From NCBI RefSeq assembly GCF_004348345.1, contig NZ_SMJZ01000077.1, forward strand, positions 1 through 36,261: 36,261 bases of DNA, in the 5' to 3' direction. Source of the DNA: Nonomuraea longispora (GTDB taxonomy: Bacteria; Actinomycetota; Actinomycetes; Streptosporangiales; Streptosporangiaceae). A program made the translations under genes and the position numbers. Within the stretch, counting starts at the first letter, position 1. The number at the start of each line of letters is the position of its first letter. Of this stretch, positions 31,011 through 36,261 are shown piece after piece. The notes beneath the pieces are model-generated. The model saw only the letters and a list, made by a program, of their open reading frames with translations. It made no database searches and had not been told where the DNA came from.

Positions 31011-32536
31011 TCCAGCAGATCGACTACTTCGCCATCGCGCCCCCGCTCGTGCTCGCGCTGACGGCCGGCCTGGTGCTGCTGCTCGACGCGTTCCTCCCGG
31101 CCCGCCCGCGCACGCGCGGCGCGCTGGGGTTCGTCACGCTGGCGGGCGTGCTGGTGTCCCTGGGGTTCGTGGTCGCCCAGGCGGCCGGGGGCGGCACGCC
31201 GCGCTCGACGTTCTGCGTCCCGCCCGGCCTCGCGGACCCGGCGACGGCGCAGTGCTCGTTCGTGGCCGACCGGTTCACGCTGGTGTTCGCGGGCATGGTG
31301 CTCGCCGCGGCAGTGGTCGTCGTGCTGCTGTCGATGACGGAGCTGGCCGGCGGCGGCATCCCGGTGGGCGAGTGGTACTTCCTGCTGCTGTGTACGTTCG
31401 TCGGCGCGGTCACCCTGCCCGCGTCCCGCGACCTGATCATGCTCGTGGTGGCGCTGGAGCTGGTGTCGCTCCCGGTCTTCGCGCTCACCGCGCTCAAACG
31501 TTACGACGGCCGCTCCTCCGAGGCCGCGGTGAAGCTGTTCGTCGTGTCGGTGGTGTCGACCGCCGTCATGTTGTACGGCGTCTCCTTGCTGTACGGCATC
31601 GCGGGCACGGTCTTCCTGTCCCGCCTGGAGGAGGTGTTCGGCGGCCAGGCCGAGGCGCCGGGCGTGGCGCTCGTCCAGGGCGACCTTCCCGCGGTAGGCA
31701 CGGTCGGCGTCGTCCTCGTCGTGGCGGGCTTCGCCTTCAAGATCGCCGCTGTGCCGTTCCACGCCTGGGCGGCCGACGTCTACCAGGGTGCGCCCGTCCC
31801 CGTCGCCGCTCTGCTGTCGGTCGTCTCCAAGGCGGCCGGGTTCGCGGGGCTGATCCTCGTACTCGTGGCCGCGCTGTCCGGGCAGGCCGCCACGTGGATC
31901 CCGATCGTCGCGGTGCTCGCCGCGCTGACCATGACCGCGGGCAACCTGCTCGCCCTGCGTCAGCGTTCGGCCGTACGCCTGCTCGCCTGGTCGTCGGTGG
32001 CGCAGTCCGGCTACATCCTGGCCCCGCTGGCCGTGACGGTCACCGCCGACGGCGTCACCGCGGTCGGCGCGTCCATGGCCTACCTCGTGATCTACGCCGC
32101 GATGAACCTGGGCGCGTTCGCGGTCGTCATGCTCGTGTCGAAGACCACCACCCGCAATGAGCTCGACGACTACCGCGGCCTGGTGTTCCGCCGTCCCGTC
32201 GCCGGGCTCGCGCTGGCGTTCTGCCTGATCTGCCTGGCGGGGCTGCCGCCGGGGCTGGCCGGACTGTTCGCGAAGGTGTTCGTCTTCAGGGAGCTCGTCG
32301 AGGGCGGCTCCGGCTGGCTGGCGCTGGTCATGGCGGCCAACACCGTGATCGGCCTCTACTACTACGCCGTCTGGACGGCACGGCTGTTCGCACCCGCCGC
32401 GGAACGGGACGCCGCGCCCCGGCGCACGTTCCCGGCCACGGGGTCGGCCATCGGGCTCGCCGTCGCCGTCGCCGTGCTGTTCTCGGTCGCTCCCCAGCTG
32501 GTTCTCGACGCCACCGCTCTGTCCGCGTTCGGCTGA
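31007..32536 (+). CDS. nuoN: NADH-quinone oxidoreductase subunit N
   Basis: This is a 509-residue antiporter-like subunit. The conserved Glu is in VALELVSLPVFALTALKRYD. The Lys helix reads AGFAFKIAAVPFHAWAADVYQGAPVPVAALLSVVSKAAG, a typical NuoN signature. The frame is open far upstream, but GTG at 31007 overlapping the nuoM stop (GTGA) is the start, giving the usual length. It ends the nuo locus; 117 bases without visible features separate it from htpX. Confidence 0.95.
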   Translation: MIQQIDYFAIAPPLVLALTAGLVLLLDAFLPARPRTRGALGFVTLAGVLVSLGFVVAQAAGGGTPRSTFCVPPGLADPATAQCSFVADRFTLVFAGMVLAAAVVVVLLSMTELAGGGIPVGEWYFLLLCTFVGAVTLPASRDLIMLVVALELVSLPVFALTALKRYDGRSSEAAVKLFVVSVVSTAVMLYGVSLLYGIAGTVFLSRLEEVFGGQAEAPGVALVQGDLPAVGTVGVVLVVAGFAFKIAAVPFHAWAADVYQGAPVPVAALLSVVSKAAGFAGLILVLVAALSGQAATWIPIVAVLAALTMTAGNLLALRQRSAVRLLAWSSVAQSGYILAPLAVTVTADGVTAVGASMAYLVIYAAMNLGAFAVVMLVSKTTTRNELDDYRGLVFRRPVAGLALAFCLICLAGLPPGLAGLFAKVFVFRELVEGGSGWLALVMAANTVIGLYYYAVWTARLFAPAAERDAAPRRTFPATGSAIGLAVAVAVLFSVAPQLVLDATALSAFG

Positions 32537-32653
32537 CACGTCACGGCACGCAGGGGAAAGGTCGCGCTCTGCCTTCAGCTGAGCACACCGGGGAACGAAG
32601 CACCGGGTCATCATCGTTGGACTGAGGTGAACCCAGGCACGAAAGGGGGAGCC

Positions 32654-33505
32654 TTGCACCACAACGGTCTGCGCACCGCCGTTCTTCTCGGTGGGTTGTC
32701 GGCGTTCCTTGTGGCGGTGGGCGCGTGGTTGGGCGGCGGCACCGGTGCGCAGATGGCGCTGATGCTGGCCCTGGCGACCAACGGCGTCGCCTACTTCTTC
32801 TCCGACCGCATCGCCCTGTCGGCCATGCGCGCCCGTCCGGTCGGTGAGGTCGAGCACCCGACGCTCTACCGGATCGTGCGCGAGCTGTCGACCGAGGCCC
32901 GGCAGCCGATGCCGCGCCTGTACATCTCGCCGACCGTGCAGCCCAACGCTTTCGCGACGGGCAGGAGCCCGCGCAAGGCAGCGGTGTGCGTGACGTACGG
33001 CCTGACCAAGCTGCTCGATGAGGCCGAGCTGCGCGGGGTGATCGGGCACGAGCTGTCACACGTGTACAACCGAGACATCCTCGTCGCCTCGGTGGCCGGT
33101 GCGCTGGCCACGATGATCACCTGGCTCAGCTACGTCGCGGTGTTCTTCGGCGGGTCGGATGACGACGAGGGGCCGGGCTTCGTCGGCGCGCTGCTCATGA
33201 TGGTGCTCGGGCCGGTCGCGGCCGGAATGGTGCAGATGGCGATCTCCCGCACCAGGGAGTTCCAGGCCGACGAGTCGGGCGCGCGGCTCACCGGCGACCC
33301 GCTCGCGCTGGCCTCGGCGCTGCGCAAGATCGAACTGGGCGCCCGCCGCCTCCCGCTCCCGGAGAACAGCCGCCTCACCTCGGCCTCCCACATGATGATC
33401 GCCAACCCGTTCAGCGGCTCCGGCTTCGGCCGTCTGTTCTCCACCCACCCGCCCACTTCCGAGAGAGTCGCCCGACTCGAGCGCATGGCCGGATATCGTC
33501 GTTGA
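32654..33505 (+). CDS. htpX: HtpX-like membrane zinc metalloprotease
   Basis: This 283-residue M48-family protease of the cytoplasmic membrane is thought to degrade damaged or misfolded membrane proteins. The zinc site HELSH is at residues 132-136, and the third ligand Glu is in REFQADESGA (E202). Two hydrophobic segments lie at the N-terminus (about 8-48) and two more follow the HExxH motif. STHPPTSERVARLERM closes the family pattern. GTG at 32627 would add nine residues, but TTG at 32654 has AAAGGGGGAG just upstream and matches the short N-terminus of relatives (HHNGLRTAVLLGGL). The following gene begins 2 bases after its stop. Confidence 0.92.
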   Translation: MHHNGLRTAVLLGGLSAFLVAVGAWLGGGTGAQMALMLALATNGVAYFFSDRIALSAMRARPVGEVEHPTLYRIVRELSTEARQPMPRLYISPTVQPNAFATGRSPRKAAVCVTYGLTKLLDEAELRGVIGHELSHVYNRDILVASVAGALATMITWLSYVAVFFGGSDDDEGPGFVGALLMMVLGPVAAGMVQMAISRTREFQADESGARLTGDPLALASALRKIELGARRLPLPENSRLTSASHMMIANPFSGSGFGRLFSTHPPTSERVARLERMAGYRR

Positions 33506-33507
33506 CG

Positions 33508-34998
33508 ATGGGCCGATTTCCACGCTTGACCAAAGCGGAGCGCAAACTCTGGAACGCCTTCCCCACGGGCCGGCTCGTCGAGCTGGCCCCGGTCGAGATG
33601 GGCGCCGGCCGCACGGCAGGGGCCAACGCGCCCACCGACGGCCACACCTGGGGCCCCGACCGTACGATCAGGGCCGAGGTGATCACCCGATTGCTGCTCG
33701 GCGCCCATGACGAGGGCGGGGGCGCCGCGCCGGCCGTACGCCTGCGCGGCGCCAGAATCACCGGCCGGTTGTCGATCGTCGGCGGCACGATCCCGTACGA
33801 ACTCGTCCTGAGCGGATGCCACCTCGACCAACCCATCCAGCTCACCGGCTCCGCCACCCGCACCCTCCGCCTGACCGACTGCCACTTCCCCGGCCTCAGC
33901 GGCGGCGGCATGCGGGTCGCCGGCCATCTCAGCCTCTCGGGCTCCCACGTCACCGGCACCGTCCGTGTGAGCCGGGCCCAGTTCGAGAGCGGCCTGTGGC
34001 TGGGCGGCACCAAGGTGGTGTCCGGCGACGGCGAGTGGGCGCTCCACGCGAACTCCATCGTCGTCGACGCCGGCATGTACATGCGCAACGCCGACCTCAC
34101 CGGCGGAGTCGGCCTGGTCGGTTCGCGGCTGAACGGGGGGTTCTTCCTCGACGGCGCCACCCTCCGCAATCCCGGCAAGGAGGCCCTGACCGCCGACAAC
34201 ATGGTCGTCGAGGACAGCATGCGCTGCTCCGGTGGATTCCAGGCATCCGGCTGCGTGCGGTTACGCGGCGCCCGCATCAACGGCACGCTCGCGTTAGGCG
34301 GCGCCTTCAACAGCCCCGACACCCGCTACGCCCTCCACGCGAGCCACATGGAGGTTCGCGAGTTGTCACTCACGCCGTCGGAGCCCATCGACGGCGTCGT
34401 CACCCTCGCCCACACCAGGGTCGGCACCCTGCACGACAACCCCGACACCTGGCCCGCCAAGCTCCGGCTCAACGGCCTCACGTACGACCGCCTGCGCGGC
34501 TCGGGCGTGGCCCGGCGCATCGAATGGGTCACCCGCGACCCGGAGGGGTTCCGGCCGCAGCCGTACGAGCAACTGGCCGCCTGGTACATCAGCGACGGCA
34601 ACGAAGCGCTCGCCCGCCGCGCCCAGCTCGCCAAGCTGCGCGCCAGGCGGCAGACGCAGGGGCTCGGCGGCCGGATCTGGGGGCGGCTGCTGGATGCGGC
34701 GGTCGGCTACGGCTATCGTCCCTGGCTGGCCGGCATGTGGTTCACGCTCCTGCTGGCAGTCGGAACGGTCGTCTTCGCAATAAACCCGCCAAGAGCCCTC
34801 AAACCCGACGAGAGCCCCGATTTCAACTCGTTCGCCTACAGCTTCGACCTGCTGCTCCCGATCCCCGCGTTCGGGCAACGGGAGATGTTCGACCCCGGGG
34901 GATGGACGCAGTGGCTCGCGTACGGGCTGATCGTGTGCGGCTGGATCCTCGCCACGGCGTTGATCGCAGGCGCTACGCGGGTCCTCCGTCCGCAGTGA
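33508..34998 (+). CDS. Membrane protein with beta-solenoid-like repeats (actinobacterial uncharacterised family)
   Basis: The 496-residue protein has a soluble N-terminal part. It holds many short strand-turn repeats: VRLRGARITGRLSIVGGTI, LRLTDCHF, LSLSGSHVTGTVRV, GVGLVGSRLNGGFFLDGA, VRLRGARINGTLALGG. These resemble a pentapeptide- or bactofilin-like solenoid. Two or three C-terminal membrane helices follow (about 410-430 and 465-490). Similar proteins in Streptomyces have been labelled 'membrane-associated oxidoreductase', but I see no redox motif, so that name is not supported. ATG 33508 was chosen; TTG at 33502 overlapping the htpX stop is possible. The coding end overlaps the convergent Nudix gene by 26 bases. 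Confidence 0.65.
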   Translation: MGRFPRLTKAERKLWNAFPTGRLVELAPVEMGAGRTAGANAPTDGHTWGPDRTIRAEVITRLLLGAHDEGGGAAPAVRLRGARITGRLSIVGGTIPYELVLSGCHLDQPIQLTGSATRTLRLTDCHFPGLSGGGMRVAGHLSLSGSHVTGTVRVSRAQFESGLWLGGTKVVSGDGEWALHANSIVVDAGMYMRNADLTGGVGLVGSRLNGGFFLDGATLRNPGKEALTADNMVVEDSMRCSGGFQASGCVRLRGARINGTLALGGAFNSPDTRYALHASHMEVRELSLTPSEPIDGVVTLAHTRVGTLHDNPDTWPAKLRLNGLTYDRLRGSGVARRIEWVTRDPEGFRPQPYEQLAAWYISDGNEALARRAQLAKLRARRQTQGLGGRIWGRLLDAAVGYGYRPWLAGMWFTLLLAVGTVVFAINPPRALKPDESPDFNSFAYSFDLLLPIPAFGQREMFDPGGWTQWLAYGLIVCGWILATALIAGATRVLRPQ

Positions 34999-35446
34999 TC
35001 TTACGCAGGATCTCGGCGAGGTTCTCGGGAAAGAACACCTCGCGGGTGCTCTCGAGCTCCGCCACGCTCCACCACCGGTAGGCGGTCGTCGTGTCCTTCT
35101 CGATCTGCTCCATGTGCTCGAACGACACCGCCGCGCCGGGCCCGACCCTGATCGCGAAGAACGTCTGATCCTGCGTGATGGCGTAGTCGGACCACTCGAA
35201 CTCGATGACGCTGGATGCGTACGGCCCGGTGAACTCCTGCGGATCCGCCCGCATCCCGACCTCCTCGAACAACTCCCGCGCCGCCGCCTCCTGCAACGTC
35301 TCGCCACCCTCGGCGGCCCCGCCGATCGTGAACCAGAACGGCTGATCCGGGCGCACGGGATCAAAGCCATAAAGCAGCAGTACGCGGTCGTGATCGTCGA
35401 TGGGCAGAGCACGTGCCGTGAAACGGCGCAGAGGGATCTTCGTCAC
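34973..35446 (-). CDS. Nudix hydrolase
   Basis: This 157-residue protein has a perfect Nudix box, G-x5-E-x7-R-E-U-x-E-E-x-G-U, within GGAAEGGETLQEAAARELFEEVGM. It cleaves a nucleoside diphosphate linked to some other moiety; the substrate cannot be told from sequence. Before the box is RALPIDDHDRVLLLYGFDPVRPDQPFWFTIGG, typical of the fold. The open frame runs on to 35620, but that N-terminal part is low-complexity Arg/Gly, so I place the start at GTG 35446. TATGCT lies 8 bases before it without any ribosome binding site, again suggesting a leaderless mRNA. The end overlaps the gene at 33508 by 26 bases. Confidence 0.88.
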   Translation of the reverse strand: MTKIPLRRFTARALPIDDHDRVLLLYGFDPVRPDQPFWFTIGGAAEGGETLQEAAARELFEEVGMRADPQEFTGPYASSVIEFEWSDYAITQDQTFFAIRVGPGAAVSFEHMEQIEKDTTTAYRWWSVAELESTREVFFPENLAEILRKITADGGPA

Positions 35447-35454
35447 GACAAACG

Positions 35455-35460
35455 AGCATA
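35455..35460 (-). promoter_or_regulatory. Candidate -10 (TATGCT) for the Nudix gene
   Basis: On the minus strand TATGCT is followed by 8 bases and the GTG at 35446. No Shine-Dalgarno sequence is present. This matches the TANNNT pattern seen before nuoA and the deacetylase gene. Confidence 0.3.
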
Positions 35461-35612
35461 GGTGGGCCGGCCCCGAGGCACAGGAGGGACCGCGCCGCCC
35501 TCGTACGAGAACGCCGCGCCCTGCCGTGTGCCCCGGGTACCTCCGTGAACCTCCGGGCGCCTCAGAGCCCTCGATGCCCCGGTATGCCCTCCGCCGCCAC
35601 CGGAGCCGTCGC

Positions 35613-35650
35613 GCTTCCACGCCCGCGAACCAGCTTCCACGCCCGCGAAC
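35613..35650. repeat. 18-base direct repeat touching the yajQ stop
   Basis: GCTTCCACGCCCGCGAAC occurs at 35613-35630 and again, identically, at 35633-35650, with CA between (20-base period). The second copy ends on the first base of the yajQ stop codon triplet. The remaining spacer (35461-35612) toward the Nudix gene shows no gene I can support. Confidence 0.85.
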
Positions 35651-36141
35651 TAGCGGTAGTTCACGAACTGCAGGGCGATGTCCAGATCCTTACCCTTGAG
35701 CAGCGTGATGACGTCCTGAAGGTCATCCTTCTTCTTGGAGCTGACCCGAAGCTCCTCGCCCTGAATCTGCGCCTTGATTCCCTTGGGTCCCTCGTCGCGG
35801 ATCATCTTGGAGATCTTCTTCGCGTTCTCCTGGTCGATGCCCTCCTTCAGGCTGACCAGCATGCGGTACTCCTTGCCCGACAGCCTGGGCTCGCCCGCAT
35901 CGATAATCTTCAGCGACAGACCCCGCTTGACCACCTTCTCCTTGAACACGTCGAGTGCGGCGTTCGCCCGCTCCTCACTGTTCGCCTTGATCTCGATGTT
36001 CTCCTGACCCGACCAGCTGATGCTCGCCCCCGTGCCCTTGAAGTCGAAGCGGTGCCCGACCTCCTTGACCGTCTGGTTCAGAGCGTTGTCGACCTCCTGC
36101 CGGTCGATCTTGCTGACGATGTCGAACGACGAATCAGCCAA
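35650..36141 (-). CDS. yajQ: YajQ family nucleotide-binding protein (UPF0234)
   Basis: This 163-residue protein is the standard length for YajQ. It starts LADSSFDIVSKIDRQEVDNALNQ, with RFDFKGTGASISWSG, AGEPRLSGKEYRM, EGIDQENAKKISKMIRDEGPKG and the C-terminal QFVNYR, all hallmarks of the family. YajQ proteins bind nucleotides, and some relatives bind cyclic di-GMP. An ATG exists at 36150, but TTG at 36141 is preceded by GAGAGG at proper distance (9 bases) and gives the usual N-terminus (ADSSFDIVS). Upstream, TAGGCT at 36228-36223 on the minus strand is a weak candidate -10. The region 36142-36261 shows no other gene. Confidence 0.94.
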   Translation of the reverse strand: MADSSFDIVSKIDRQEVDNALNQTVKEVGHRFDFKGTGASISWSGQENIEIKANSEERANAALDVFKEKVVKRGLSLKIIDAGEPRLSGKEYRMLVSLKEGIDQENAKKISKMIRDEGPKGIKAQIQGEELRVSSKKKDDLQDVITLLKGKDLDIALQFVNYR

Positions 36142-36261
36142 AACACCCATCCTCTCAACTGCGGAAAGCACTCTCCGGATCCCACCGGTACGGCGAACGC
36201 CACGGCACGGACCCAGCGCACGAGCCTAGCCAGCATCGGCCCGCGGCGCAGGCCCCCAGCC

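Noticed and set aside
35447..35620. N-terminal extension of the Nudix protein up to 35620
   Set aside because: The extra 58 residues are Arg/Gly-rich without family similarity, and the GTG at 35446 begins the conserved fold.

Overview
The window is about 36 kb of very GC-rich DNA with strong G/C third-position bias, many GTG and TTG starts and tightly packed 4- or 8-base gene overlaps. Together with the gene order korA-korB / nuoABCHIJKLMN / htpX / yajQ, this points to a filamentous actinomycete. A Streptosporangiaceae-like genus such as Nonomuraea is my guess, made without any database search. I see no rRNA, tRNA, CRISPR array, insertion sequence or phage gene.

Region 1 (1-15986) is an exopolysaccharide cluster. 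It encodes a Wzx flippase, two paralogous Wzz-type chain-length proteins without a kinase domain, a Wzy/O-antigen-ligase polymerase, and five glycosyltransferases or glycosyltransferase-like proteins. It also encodes RmlC, an AlgD-type nucleotide-sugar dehydrogenase, an SDR epimerase, a NodB deacetylase, a GNAT/BioF2-type acyltransferase, and two exported right-handed beta-helix proteins. The left part switches strand repeatedly, with overlapping convergent 3' ends; the right part (8847-15986) is one long minus-strand gene run. A rare TGTAACG/CGTTACA element recurs in the intergenic spaces here. The parts suggest a Wzx/Wzy-made, uronic-acid-containing, modified extracellular polysaccharide.

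Region 2 (16008-20623, minus strand) has korA-korB (2-oxoacid:ferredoxin oxidoreductase) and a PdaC-like lipoprotein deacetylase (DUF3298-like plus NodB).

Region 3 (20733-32536) is a nuo locus that lacks nuoD, nuoE, nuoF and nuoG: A, B, C, H, then a convergent membrane Ser/Thr kinase gene, then I, J, K, L, M, N. NuoI, NuoJ and NuoK carry long Pro-rich C-terminal tails, and the NuoI tail holds a duplicated short motif. NuoM has a tandem-repeat insert. With korAB next door, a ferredoxin-fed proton-pumping complex is a reasonable hypothesis. The 363-base nuoA-nuoB gap holds a probable relic of an XRE/MmyB-type regulator.

Region 4 (32654-36141) has htpX, a membrane protein with beta-solenoid-like repeats, a Nudix hydrolase and yajQ. 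Several genes (nuoA, the deacetylase at 20623, the kinase, the Nudix gene) have a TANNNT hexamer 6-8 bases before the start codon and no Shine-Dalgarno sequence, which suggests leaderless transcripts.
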